Below are positions 34,191 to 45,719 of a DNA stretch of 64,000 nt, piece by piece. Position 1 is the stretch's first letter; the number at the start of each line of letters is the position of its first letter. The notes beneath the pieces are model-generated. The model was not told the origin of the DNA, made no database searches, and worked only from the letters and a program-made list of their open reading frames with translations. The stretch covers positions 25,210,243-25,274,242 of the forward strand of contig OY829657.1 of NCBI GenBank assembly GCA_963691815.1, given 5' to 3'. The DNA comes from Echiichthys vipera. Taxonomy: Eukaryota; Chordata; Actinopteri; Perciformes; Trachinidae. The position numbers and the translations under genes were made by a program.

Positions 34191-34330
34191 ATCATAAACA
34201 TAACTACATTATTGTTACCGTGACTGCGTCATCTGACAAATTTTGTATAAAAAGAGCTGCATTAACCAGATCAACATGTAAGCAGCTGTCGTCCAAGTGT
34301 GCGTCAAAAGTTACCTGATGGAATGAAGGA

Positions 34331-34332
<2 letters not shown>

Positions 34333-34362
<30 letters not shown>
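34333..34362. repeat. (CA)n microsatellite
   Basis: About 15 CA units. Confidence 0.95.
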
Positions 34363-34363
<1 letters not shown>

Positions 34364-34805
34364 AGATGCTCTGATTTCCAGTTAACTATGATCATTGGAC
34401 GATAACTGCTGAATTATTCAACGCGAGCTGAAAATTATCGAGCAATTCGCCTCTCATTTGCTTACGTTAGTGACTCTGAAAAAGACGGTTCAACTCCGAG
34501 GGAGGTTTCGCTTTTTTTTTGTCCCTTCTGATTCTTGCGTCAAGTCTTTAGGTCTTTAGGTCAGAGCTTTATTAACTGCATTACGAACATATAATTATTT
34601 TTAATATTAGATTATAGTATTGACATCTTCATCTTAAAAGTGTTTTTCTGTGATGTTGTGAAATCGCCTGGAACCTAGAATTTGAGCACCGTAAATTAAA
34701 GAGAATTTAAGTACTTCAGAACAGTAACAGTGTTTTACAGTAACAACAGAACACAATTAAACACTGAGAGAATAAAATTGACTAAAAGTGTAAAAAACAA
34801 TACAA
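34363..34805. other. AT-rich unique sequence
   Basis: 34390-34490 (GCTGAATTATTCAACGCG, CTCATTTGCTTACG) is repeat-free. Nothing coding. Confidence 0.35.
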
Positions 34806-34825
34806 TCACAATAAATTACTGTAAA

Positions 34826-34883
34826 AAATATATAATAATAAAAATAATAATAATAATAATAAAAATAAAAATAATAATAATAT
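34826..34883. repeat. (AAT)n/(AAAAT)n microsatellite
   Basis: Trinucleotide AAT units with AAAAT interruptions. Confidence 0.93.
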
Positions 34884-34888
34884 CAAAG

Positions 34889-35152
34889 CAACGATAAATT
34901 GACAACTATTTCAATAATCCATTAATCGATTTGAGTCCTTTTTTAATAGAAAAATGTCCATATTCCCAGATTCCAGCTTCTTAAATGTGAATATTTTCTG
35001 GTTTCTCTCCTCGTCTGTGACAGTAAACTCAACGTCTTTGAGTTGTGGACAAAACAAGACATTTGAGAACGTCTTCTTGGACTTTGGGAAACATTTTATT
35101 GACCAAACAACTAATCAGTGAATGGAGAAAATAAAGGTTAGTTGCAGCCCTG
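34889..35152 (-). mobile_element. hAT-like non-autonomous element fragment
   Basis: AATCCATTAATCGATTTGAG, TTCCAGCTTCTTAAATGTGA, GACAAAACAAGACATTTGAG and the terminal GTTAGTTGCAGCCCTG (35137-35152) form a string very common in fish. The reverse complement of the end, CAGGGCTGCAACTAAC, fits a hAT-type terminal repeat beginning CAGGG. The other end is missing. No transposase. Superfamily assignment is inference. Confidence 0.6.
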
Positions 35153-35159
35153 AGAATAA

Positions 35160-35700
35160 CAACATTGAAAACAGAAAAGCCTGTATTTGAGGTGGCGCCT
35201 TGTTCTCAGGCTGTTCCGCTGTAAAACATCTCAGTGTCACTGAAGGAGTTTAAACAGTGAAATGATGCAGGTTTAGTGGAGCGACTCTGCCAGAGTTAAT
35301 CGGCCCGAACATCTCATTTCAGGAGGAAAGAGTCTCCTTTAGGCTGACTGCCTCTCATTTATGTGACGAGCTGTAAACTTTGTAATGTGTAACAGACACA
35401 GAGAGACAGAAGGAGAGAGCTGCACTTCTCTGTCAGGCTGCTGCACGCTCACGTCACACACCAGTTGCACCTGTGTTGAAGAGGCGGAGTGGTGGTGCAG
35501 TTAGATGTGTAAAGATATTCATCAGAAGGAGAAAGTAAGGACAAATATTAGTTTGTTGTAGCCTAGCAACCCGTGATTACAGATCAACTCGCTATGCTAA
35601 TAAATAAGCAAAAACAGTAACTCACAATCTCTCAAGGAAAGACATATTCCTCCACTTATTTTCCTCATAAAACACTAAAATTAAACCGGACACCTGCTGA
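35160..35700. other. Unique sequence, no gene seen
   Basis: No tandem or exon feature supported. Confidence 0.4.
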
Positions 35701-35727
35701 ACATGGATACATTGTATAGATAAGTAT

Positions 35728-36158
35728 ACACAAAACGACAAAGAATGACCACAAAGAGATAAAAAAGACACACAAAAGCATTCAAATTTGATTTAAAATG
35801 TCCAAGGAAAAACAAAATGACGACATAGAAATGTAAAATATCTAAAAATAGATGCAACACCACCACTAAAAGATGGGAAATGATTAAAAATAGATATAAA
35901 ACCACCCCATACGTCCCAACATGCCTAAAAATAAATGCAAAACCACCAAATAAGATGCAAAATGACTAATAATAGATGCAAAATAACCACAAAAAAAGAT
36001 TCCAAATGACTAAAAATAGATGCAAAATAACCACAAAAGGTTTGCAAAATGACTAAAAAAAGATGCAAAACCACCACAAAAAGATGCAAAATGACTAAAA
36101 ATAGATGCAAAACCACCACAAAAAGATGCAAAATGACTACAGAGACACAAAATGAGTG
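35728..36158. repeat. Minisatellite family B (21/42-bp units)
   Basis: Paired 21-bp half-units, AAGATGCAAAATGACTAAAA and TAGATGCAAAACCACCACAA (each plus one A), alternate. They are clean at 36040-36140 and decayed upstream. The 21-bp period keeps frames open. The same family recurs at 53.2, 55.3-56.0 and 59.8 kb. Confidence 0.9.
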
Positions 36159-36300
36159 AAAACCAAACCCTGAAGCGTAGTCGTGTGGATGCGCAGTATC
36201 TGCAGAGACTGAAGCAAGTGAATCAGAGGTGAGACAGGAAGTGATGTCAGGGCACCTGCTCTCTTTGCTTCATTAAAAGATGGGAGTAAATGAATGATAG

Positions 36301-36500
36301 NNNNNNNNNNNNNNNNNNNNNNNNNNNNNNNNNNNNNNNNNNNNNNNNNNNNNNNNNNNNNNNNNNNNNNNNNNNNNNNNNNNNNNNNNNNNNNNNNNNN
36401 NNNNNNNNNNNNNNNNNNNNNNNNNNNNNNNNNNNNNNNNNNNNNNNNNNNNNNNNNNNNNNNNNNNNNNNNNNNNNNNNNNNNNNNNNNNNNNNNNNNN
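36301..36500. other. Assembly gap, 200 N
   Basis: Exactly 200 N. The round length suggests a placeholder, so the true size and content are unknown. Open frames spanning it are artefacts. CT-rich sequence follows on the right. Confidence 0.99.
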
Positions 36501-36679
36501 TGTTTCGTTCCTTTCTCTCTATCAACCTGTCGATGTTTCTCTCCCTCAGCTGTTCTGTCCCGCCTCCCCTTCAGTCCTCCCCCTTCCTTCTCCCTCTTCA
36601 TCCCCAAAGTCCTTTGTTAGGTCTTGATAAATTGGCTCTGACATTCTGCCAAAATGGCTGCCCCCTCTCTCTCTCTTTT

Positions 36680-36711
<32 letters not shown>

Positions 36712-36835
36712 TTTCTCTCTAGTGTTCTTACATCTACCGCTAATTGAATTGGCAATTTGTGTAACAGTACCAATCGCCCCTCTTTTCTCTCTCTCTCTTT
36801 CACACAAACATGATCTCTCTCTCTCTCTCACTTAC
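36501..36835. repeat. CT-rich sequence with (CA)n
   Basis: CT-rich low-complexity sequence surrounds a CA array at 36686-36711 and (CT)n runs near 36665 and 36815. Confidence 0.8.
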
Positions 36836-36837
36836 AC

Positions 36838-37430
<593 letters not shown>

Positions 37431-37499
37431 CGATATATCTGGGACTTCCACAACAGACAACAAGCAAAAGTTATTTTTTTAGCCATGTGGTCTCATGAC

Positions 37500-37740
37500 A
37501 GTTGAATACCCGTTATACGGAGGGTCTCCCTCGCGGAAACAGCCCTAATTTGAATGTGAGCCGCCCCTGAAGGCCGTATGAGCTTCTGTTGGCCCGGCTG
37601 TAGAGCAGGGACTTTTTCTCCCCTGATAGAAAGCCTGGTTTCTGATTGGATATAACTCTAAGCAGGACGTGACGTAGGTACCCGAGGCCACAACAACACG
37701 CGCCGTAACACGGCGTAATACATAGTTATTATTTTCCTCT
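37500..37740. other. GC-elevated unique block
   Basis: CpG-containing sequence (CACGCGCCGTAACACGGCGT near 37697 is partly self-complementary). No frame or splice signal stands out. Confidence 0.3.
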
Positions 37741-37744
37741 TAAG

Positions 37745-37900
37745 CTCTCACTCTTCCTATTCTGGTTTCCTCCTTTATTTTGAAAGTATCCTTTTTGTAA
37801 ATCCTCGCTCCTCCTCTCTCATCCTCTCCCATCCTTGCCTCCAGCATCCATCTCTTCCGTCCTTATCTCTCCCCCTTTCTCTCCTCCCTCCCTTGTTTCC
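37745..37900. repeat. Pyrimidine-rich tract
   Basis: CTCCTCTCTCATCCTCTCCC and similar. Confidence 0.7.
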
Positions 37901-38092
37901 TACTTCACTTTATATCTTTTATATGATTTTTGTTAAACAGGAACTCTGTATTCTTTTAATTATTAAAACAGGAAATATATAGGTGTGTGTGCATGCTGCA
38001 AGCACAGGGGCCTCATGGCAGACAAACAACATGGACACACACACATACACACTGATGCCTGATCGCTCAGAGCGTCGCTTGAGGGGCTAGCT

Positions 38093-38093
<1 letters not shown>

Positions 38094-38177
<84 letters not shown>
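38094..38177. repeat. (CA)n microsatellite, about 84 bp
   Basis: Uninterrupted CA array. Confidence 0.97.
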
Positions 38178-38180
<3 letters not shown>

Positions 38181-38229
38181 TGTTTACTGGCAGCGAGGCC
38201 AAACCGGAGGCTGTCATTGTTATTCTCTG

Positions 38230-38690
38230 GCCTTCATGTGTTCATCTTCCTCCTCTTCCTCTTCGGGAGAATCTTAACTCGCCGCTGTGACATGCGAGGT
38301 TGGCGTCATGGTGCAGATTGTGTTCTGTTCTTCATCCTCCTCTTCTTCCTTTCTCTGTTCCTACTCATCACCACTCCCTGTCACCTCCTCTTCATCTCTT
38401 CCTCCAGCTCCCCCTCCTCTTCTCCCCTCTCTATCTCTCTTTCTTGTTCCTTTTTCCTCCTCCCATTTCTCCTACAGCCTCCTCTTTTATTCTTCTTCAC
38501 CTATCACTTCCTGCTCTTCCTCTTCATCACATCCTTCCTCTTCTGCACTTCCTCACTCTGTTCCTCTTCCTCCTTTCCCACAGTCCCCATCCCTTCTTAT
38601 TTCTCAATTTCTTCATGTTCTCCTCACCTCCCCTCCTCTTCTTCCTCAACTCAATGCAAACATTTCCTCAAAGTTTTTCATCCTCTTTTC
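38230..38690. repeat. Polypyrimidine tract of about 460 bp
   Basis: CTTCCTCCTCTTCCTC-type sequence throughout. All three plus frames are open as Ser/Pro/Leu/Phe strings, which marks composition rather than coding. Confidence 0.85.
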
Positions 38691-38929
38691 TATAAAAAGC
38701 AAAATGTTCAAGCCCACACGGTTCTGTCAGATGATCAGACATTAAAAACACAACATTTATTTTGCTATCAATGAGTCTGATGTTTCCATGAGATTCAGAT
38801 TCAGTCCTTCACTCCCCCTGTCTCCCCTTACTCCCCTGTCTCCCCTCTCCTCACAACTTTTATAACAGGCTCTCGCTCACAAGAGCATTTCATTACATCA
38901 TTAATTGAGTCTAATTCAGCTACATTACC

Positions 38930-38965
38930 TCCCCCCCAAAAAACAAAAAAAAAACAAAAAAAAAC
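38930..38965. repeat. C-run and A-rich low complexity
   Basis: CCTCCCCCCCAAAAAACAAA continuing as A8/A9 runs. Confidence 0.85.
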
Positions 38966-39125
38966 CCCACACAGAATAAAACCCCAACAGAAGGGGTGTG
39001 TGTGAGTGTGTGTTTTAAATTCAGTGTAATGAGGTCTGCAGGGAGATGAGGACGGAGGTTGTGTAGAGAGGAGAAAATTACCTCAGGGCAGAAAAATCTC
39101 TCTTTTAGTGCTTTAATGCCCCTCT

Positions 39126-39199
39126 GTCTGCCTGTCTCACTCTCTCCACCTGTCTCACTGTCTCCACCTGCCTCCCTGTCTCCACCTGTCTCACTCTCT
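39126..39199. repeat. 18-bp minisatellite, about four copies
   Basis: CTCCACCTGTCTCACTGT and variants start at 39144, 39162 and 39180, with a diverged unit before. Confidence 0.85.
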
Positions 39200-41090
39200 G
39201 GCATATATAATCTCTCCGCTCATGGTCTGGCCCACTTTTGTTTGCTCGTGTCGCTGTATTTTATCTTTTGTCTCGAGGCGAGAGAATTTTCTTAAATAAC
39301 AATATTGTCTTTACACTGAAATGCATGAAAAGAAGAATAAAACAAAACAACAGAAGAAAAGGCAACAACAACAGAAGAAAAATACAAAAGAAGATCGTCA
39401 CATTCAACAGAAACAAACCACTACATCCATCTTTGTGCAAGAACGTGTAATCTCACATTTAGTGTTTTTATCCAAGCGGATATTCCCTCCGCAGACCAAG
39501 ACTTTTTCCCAAATATAACTATATTGTTCTGTATCAAAGGCCAACGTGACCAGACAAGAGATACTGGATGATTCTGCAGTATGGTTAATGCATATATTAA
39601 AACATTCTCTCCTTTATCAAAAATCAGCAGGTGAGGCAAAAATGCATGCACTAAAATCCAGTTAGATATACGAGTCATGAATAATATAAATAAATATGAA
39701 AGTGATGCATTCCACGTTCTGATGTTGCACGTGACGTTTTGCATGTTAGAGATGGTTTAAAGAAACTGTTTGTTTTCCCCTGTAGCTCCTTCTGAGTCAG
39801 GTCCCAAAGAGTCTTGGGCTCATCTTCGTCTCTGGTGTCACGTTGGATTCTTTTGGTAGCTGGTCAGGTTGTGCCATGGCTGCTGATTCGGGGTCAGTTG
39901 TATACAACGTTCCCTCAATTCTCTGCATTGATTAGTTTGATGTTAAAAGATAGATCAGTGTTGTAATAGATCTCCTTTATCACTGTTTTAACATGAAGAA
40001 AGACACGTTTGCCTGTTATGGTCTTTGAACAGGACTCGATTTGCTTTGGACTCAGTCTTGATCCGGTGTCAGAATCGACTGGAACTATTCTTGGATTTGA
40101 CTTGGAATCGATTGAGTTAGTCCTCAGCAGTATATTGTGTTCAGATGAACTGTGTTCAGCCTGTCTCCGTAGTAGAAGTAGCAGAAAGCGAGCTGAAAAA
40201 AAGGCGGCCTTCAAACTTGCAGGTCTGTGAGGGAACACACACTGGTGTCCTACAGGAAAGTTATACATGCAGAAAAATCCTATCCTATCTTTTCTTTGCT
40301 ACTTTAAGGACACCCAACTCCGTGCACTGGCACTATACACTGGTGCAAGACGTGCATTTTGTGGTCCAATGTGATGTGGGATGAAGTTCATTAAATAAAG
40401 ACTGTTGAATGTAGACATGAGAAGGCATCTTCTTATTCTCTGTCTGTCAAGTCACTCGTGAGGATATCCACGACCGTCCTGATAATTGAAATGCACCACG
40501 ATCAACTCATTGTGAGGTTGTTGTTTTTTTTTTATCACGATGGGCATGTCCCATCCCTAGTTGTATACAACCATTTGCACTAACCGATTATACTCACATG
40601 ACTTGAAATGATGATCTTGCTTATACGTCATCACCCCTCAGGGATTTAGTTTTCTCTGACTGTTTTTGAACGTTTCATCCGTCCAAATCTGCAGTAAACT
40701 CTCCACTTCTGCATCAAAACGCCGCGAACCGTTCAGCGCATCTTTTTAAATGTCCGTCTCTGGGAACAGACGCATATAAACCGGGCCACTGCCACCAAGC
40801 GTGCCATGCCTGGGCGCAGCACGAAATGGACAGTGTGAGTGCGACAAAAGGAGCCAGAACACTACAACATTGGTCAATTGTCGCGGTTTCTTGCTGCCTG
40901 AGTTTAATGGACGAGTGTCTATGTGTTTGAGTTTTTGACCTATTTTAATGGCTGAATGATGCTGATGTTCAGTTTGTTTAAGATTGAATACTGGTGATAA
41001 ATAAAATAAATACAATCCTCTTCCTGTCTGTCTCTCACACTTTCTGACTTTGTCTTCTTTTGGAAAAGAGAGAGCGAGACAGTTTGACCT
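39200..41090. other. Mostly unique sequence, no gene seen
   Basis: 39315-39420 is A/AG-rich. ATCACGATGGGCATGTCCCA (40536) resembles the edge of a fish interspersed repeat. Open frames near 39421-39744 and 39915-40268 have no recognisable content. Confidence 0.35.
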
Positions 41091-41104
41091 GAGGGCAGAT
41101 TTAT

Positions 41105-41280
41105 CTCTCTCTCTCTCTCTCTCTCTGGCTGTTGTACTTTCTGTTTTTTTTCTCTGTAGAGAGAGTTTTGCCCTCAGGGAGAAATTTTAGAAAGCTATAA
41201 ACCATTTCTCTCCTTCTCTTTTCCCTCTCTTGTCTGCCTCTCGCTCTGTCTTCCTCTCTCTCTCCCTCTCACTCTCCAGA
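41105..41280. repeat. (CT)n and CT-rich tract
   Basis: CT dinucleotides at 41105-41127 and CT-rich sequence at 41205-41275. Confidence 0.8.
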
Positions 41281-41937
41281 CATAGACAGTGATAGATAGA
41301 AAGGATGAGAATATAAAAGGGATAGCGAGAAAACAAAAAGGAAAAAGAGAATAAATGAGAGAGAGATTCCCTGTTTGGTATCCTCGCCCTCTTGCCATCA
41401 TCTCTCTGCTGCTTGTTTGCCTTTAAACACAGAACTGTTGATCGTGGTGCTCTGCTGCAGTTTTCGGGTTGATAATGTCGTCCTGGCTTTCTTCTAACTG
41501 TGTCCCCGGTCTCCTCCCAAGAACTGCATCTATCTTTTCTGCGTCGTCTCCATGTGATGAATTGCACAAAGGGGGACAACTTGGCTTCAGAAAGATCAAT
41601 TCTGGCTCGACGAGCATACTGAGATTCTTTTTAACACGTGTCCTACCAACCATCAACTTTGTCTTTCTTTGAACCATGACCACAATTTTTCCCTCACTGT
41701 AACCAAGAGAAGCCAAACTCAAACCATACCTGTACGTGGTTTTTGACATGGATGCATGTAAGGTGGACACAACGCTGGAGGCGGAGCCCCGTTCAGCGGC
41801 GCATGAATTCAAAAAAGTTAATCGACCGCGTCTTAAAATACCTGGATGATCGTCACTACTTCCTCATTGTTGGTCCTAGAGTGAGACACTACTTCAGGAA
41901 AAAATTATCCGCAGATTTACAGACGACTTTTTCCTAA
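41281..41937. other. Non-coding sequence with a 129-codon antisense frame
   Basis: The minus-strand frame 41423-41812 shows no domain I recognise, and codon use is not biased. I leave it unassigned; it may be a decayed element. Confidence 0.3.
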
Positions 41938-42759
41938 TTTAAAGGGACACTGCGTAACGTTGGAAGTGGAGTGAAGCTTCCATGTCCTCAATCTGTAAAA
42001 ATCTCTAAACGGCTGAGAGGGACATAAAGCACTTTGTGCTGCCGGTAAAGCTTAACGCGTTTTCCCTCAGAGCCAGCATAACTGTGCAAGACTGGAGAAG
42101 GAGCTCAGGGAGAGGCGCTTTTCACTGCCCCGGCAAAATTTGAAAGTGTGCACTGCACTTTTGTTCATAATGCAAGATGTTAGGAAAACTTGTAACACAA
42201 CAAGACCGGTTAAGAATCAATTCAAAGTTATAATAAAATAATATTTATTCTTGTACAAGAAGAGAACACAGTACACTTCAACATCAGTGTCTCACATGCG
42301 CTGAGGGCAGTCCTCCTGAGCCAAGTCATTTAACATGCATTTGAACAGCAACGGTTGTCATGGTGATATACTGTATTTAGAAAACACAAGTAGTTATCTC
42401 CAGGGTTCCCAAAATAATCCCCAGTCTCGCCGGTTCAATATTCACTGTGAGAAAGGTCCCTCTCCTCACATTGGAACACAAAACAATGAATGCAGCTGTT
42501 CACACATCATACTGTAGTGCTGTAGTGTTGTGATTTTTTCCATCACAAGTTTATACTTATGCCACGCCACGGGAGAAGGAATCAGCGTCGACAAAAAGAG
42601 AAATAGAGAATTAAAAAGGCAACGTGACCGTACCTGTAGGCCACTGTAGCTTCTACTACACGCTTGGAAAGGGAAGGGTGGGGGGGAGTGGTAGTCAGTT
42701 GGTTGTAGTCTCTAACTCACCACTAGATGACACTAAATCCTACACAGTAGACCTTTAAA
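41938..42759. mobile_element. Candidate MITE-like element with imperfect terminal inverted repeats
   Basis: The left edge TTTAAAGGGACACTGCGTAA and the right edge CTACACAGTAGACCTTTAAA are imperfect reverse complements. The 3' portion (CTGTAGCTTCTACTACACGC, CACCACTAGATGACACTAAA) is a string I know as repetitive in fish. No transposase. The middle may include an unrelated insertion. Confidence 0.45.
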
Positions 42760-42784
42760 GTGTAAGTCCGGCATAAATGGACCC

Positions 42785-42965
42785 CATGGTCTTTTTCTGC
42801 ATGAAAATACATCAAATAAGCCATGAAGATCAACCATGTATAGAGAATGTCCGGAGAGATGCTAACAGCCCCAAAGGGCTAACACTGATTAGCTCGGGAT
42901 GGTGTGCTGAACACATCCGAAACGCTAATACTGCTCAAAATATCCCCAAACCTCTGCAGTAGCAT
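42785..42965. mobile_element. Dispersed repeat, copy 2 (partner at 14.09 kb)
   Basis: Blocks shared with the first copy are listed there. This copy is shorter in the middle. Confidence 0.7.
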
Positions 42966-42969
42966 GATT

Positions 42970-43420
42970 AGTAGGGCTGTAGCAATACACTTATTCACAA
43001 TACGATACAATACGATACACGATACACAATACACAATAGTCAGTTCACGATACGGTATATATCAGGATATTCAGCCAACAGTGCGATTTGATTTGATGTG
43101 ATTTTAGTGACATCTTGTGAGTGTTCCATTGACTGGGATTGAATTGTATTGTAATTGAGTCAATTACACAAAAGGTAACTCTGACTGGACAGCAGAGATG
43201 GTAACAAGTCATTTTTTGCAAGTCCGAGTCAAGTCTCAAGTCTCTGAGGGAAGCAGCAAACCCAGCAAATCAAGTCTCTTATGGTTTAAATAAATAATAA
43301 AATAGAGTTGAAGTGAAACTGTATTGTTTAATTACACCAAGTCCCAACTAATGACAGTTTATAATCTCGTGTAAATAAAGAAAGTATACCTGAACTAATT
43401 ACAGACACACCTGAAACTCC
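42970..43420. mobile_element. Nested fish interspersed repeats
   Basis: The (ACAATACGATAC)-like run at 42995-43040 with GATACGGTATATATCAGGAT belongs to a common repeat beginning TAGGGCTGTAGCAATAC. CAAGTCCGAGTCAAGTCTCA (43220) marks a second repeat type abutting it. Confidence 0.5.
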
Positions 43421-43699
43421 AGGTCCTGCTCTCATTGGAGGATTTTAAAGAAGTTTGAAATAACTTGGATGCAGAAACATCTGGCTGTAGATATTCTGAC
43501 GATATATTCAGGATTATGCTTGATTTTGATGTATATTTGCTGTTTTCACTTGTTATTTGATATATTTTAATTGTATTATAGTCATGTATTTTGTATTGGC
43601 TGCTCATTATGTTTGTCACAAACGTTGCAGCACCAGCAAAAAAAACTTTTCAAAAATATATAATTTAATGAACGCCAATCTAAAAATGAATCACTCGCA

Positions 43700-43767
43700 A
43701 AGCTAACATTAGTAACAAGCTAACATCAGTAACAAGCTATCATTAGTAGCAAGCTAACGTTGATAGT
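43700..43767. repeat. 17-bp minisatellite, four copies
   Basis: AAGCTAACATTAGTAAC is repeated four times with 0-4 changes. Confidence 0.92.
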
Positions 43768-43886
43768 TTATGCAGCAGAGCTAAACACAGACGTTGCATT
43801 CTGTGATTCTTTAGTTTTGGCTGTGCCTGAAGTTATTAAAGCCAAATTATATCACAAAGGGTAATGAAACTGCAGCAGCAGACTGT

Positions 43887-43942
43887 GGTGAAGTTAGTTT
43901 GAAGTTGGATAGTTGGATATCCAACTTCAAACTAACTTCACC
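43887..43942. repeat. Perfect palindrome, 25-bp arms with a 6-nt loop
   Basis: 43887-43911 is the exact reverse complement of 43918-43942, with loop GTTGGA. The loop repeats part of the arm (GTTGGAT), as expected from template switching. It resembles the 2.44-kb palindrome in form, not in sequence. Confidence 0.94.
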
Positions 43943-43949
43943 CCAGCAG

Positions 43950-44715
43950 CAGGACAGGTGACGTGCTTTCAGTGTCATCTGTGGAGTGTGGCCGTTCACA
44001 CATCACTGTGGGAGAGGATGACGTTCCGTAATTTAACTCACCCCGTTTAGACCGCAAACATGTTTTTTACTCGCAGGGTTGTAAATGTAAAGCTTTTCCA
44101 AGTCTATTTGTCTGACAACACGTGCGGGAATGTGAGCTTTGTGCCCAATAAATCACTACTACTTTGCTACAATTTACTACATACAGTATTTTAGGATTTT
44201 ATCATTTTAATTTTTTTCAACTTATCACATCATCTCTATTATTATATTATTATCTGACCTTGTTCTTTGAGTTTTATTGTTTCTGATGGCATGTTATCTA
44301 CTTTATTGATGCTGTATTGTCTAAAGCATTATGAAACTTTATCAGAGCCTTATTAAGAGGAGGAAACATTGTTTAGTGTCAAAGTTTGTCTGCTCCTTTC
44401 CTGCTTGACGCATTGAAATGCTCAGACCAGATGTAACAGCTGACATCGACGAGCACCATAATGAAGCTGCGTCTGCATGCAAAGACGCTCATGTTTGCTT
44501 GCATAAAATGTCTCATAATTTTGAACTCAAACTTTTGCTTCACTGAATTAACCTTGTTAGCATTATTAACTCCTCACGTAAACCTTATGACCTGTGCCCG
44601 CGTTTCCTGTTGGTTTCAGTGAGGAGAGCTAACGATGCTAACTCTTCGCACTGTTAAATGCTGACCTCACTGGTTCCTTTTGTCCTGTGCCATGTGTGTT
44701 CGTCACGCTAGGCTC
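43950..44715. other. Unique sequence, no gene seen
   Basis: AT-rich, no tandem structure. 44390-44530 is repeat-free and may be constrained. No exon supported. Confidence 0.35.
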
Positions 44716-44728
44716 TATAAACGTTAGT

Positions 44729-44733
44729 GTGTG

Positions 44734-44792
<59 letters not shown>

Positions 44793-44978
44793 CTTTGCTC
44801 GTATCAATGTGTCTGAGTCTCACCGTTCTTCTTCTGTCCTGTCCTGTGCTTTCTCTCTCCTCGTGTGTTTGTGTGTATGTATGTATGTATGTATGTATGT
44901 ATGTATGTATGTATGTGTGTGTGTTTGTGTGATGCGCGTGTCTGTGTGTGTCTGTGTGTGTCTGTGTGTGTGTGTGTT
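44729..44978. repeat. (TG)n, (TATG)n and TG/TCTG arrays
   Basis: TG at 44729-44791, TATG tetramers at 44873-44918 and TG with TCTG variants at 44930-44978. The last ends only a few bases before the candidate splice acceptor. Confidence 0.97.
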
Positions 44979-44981
44979 CAG

Positions 44982-45064
44982 CTATAGGTGCCCAGCGACG
45001 GAGGACTACCAGCGCCATCGCCTCAGAGATCTTCGAGCCTCACCTGGGCAGCCACATTTTACAG
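44982..45064 (+). CDS. Candidate internal exon, product unknown
   Basis: Two possible acceptors, TTCAG ending at 44981 and CTATAG ending at 44987, give exons of 83 or 77 nt that stay in the same frame. The donor is ACAG then GTAGGA at 45065. In the frame starting GCC CAG CGA the segment is open for 25 codons, ends in phase 0, and has C or G at 19 of 25 third positions, well above the surrounding AT-rich DNA. The translation is basic at its start (AQRRR) and then TTSAIASEIFEPHLG followed by SHILQ. I do not recognise the protein. All three frames happen to be open, so frame choice rests on composition. UG repeats fill the upstream intron end. There is no neighbouring exon in the window that I can find, so the introns would be long. 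It could be a chance splice-like segment. Confidence 0.45.
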
Positions 45065-45125
45065 GTAGGAAATGTTCAAGGTTGCGTCACACTTCACATT
45101 TAACATGATGCAGAACCAATCTACT

Positions 45126-45128
<3 letters not shown>

Positions 45129-45163
<35 letters not shown>

Positions 45164-45170
45164 ACACATA
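45129..45170. repeat. (CA)n microsatellite
   Basis: About 20 CA units with a TA interruption. Confidence 0.95.
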
Positions 45171-45700
45171 AACCCCCTCCATATTGTGCACAATACTCCT
45201 CACACATTTACATTTTTGGAAGCTTGTGTTGTTAGCACGTAACACATTAGCATGGTTTTATGCGACCTGAATGCATGTTTACTTGTCCCCCCACATGTGC
45301 CAATCCAGTGGTTAATGTTCTATTTTGGCGAGTGTGTCTGCTTCAAACAGAACAAAATAAAACCAGGCGTGACACCGGTTCACAGGTTTGAACAGGTGAT
45401 CCAATATTTTACAGGAAAATGAGGTCAGATATGATATGAATGAATGAATGAATGAATGCATGAATGAAGTTAGATACCTATGGTTACCATTTAGCTTCAT
45501 CTTAACTTACAGCTTAGTTTAAATGAAACCAAAGCTGACAAAATCCAGTTTAAAACCTGTCCTAAACTGGCCACCATACAGGATAAACCATAGATTAATA
45601 ACGTAATATTTCTCATTAACGAGGCATAATTAATTAATATGAGCACTCCATCATTCTGTTTTCTGTTATTTCTGAATGTAGCAGCATGCAGTCCAAACGC
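45171..45700. other. Unique sequence with (GAAT)n
   Basis: A GAAT tetramer run lies at 45437-45466. No other supported feature. Confidence 0.4.
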
Positions 45701-45719
45701 CGTCACATTAAGTCTCAGA

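Noticed and set aside
41423..41812. 129-codon minus-strand frame as a possible gene
   Set aside because: No recognisable motif, and no flanking splice pair extends it. It may be a decayed element.
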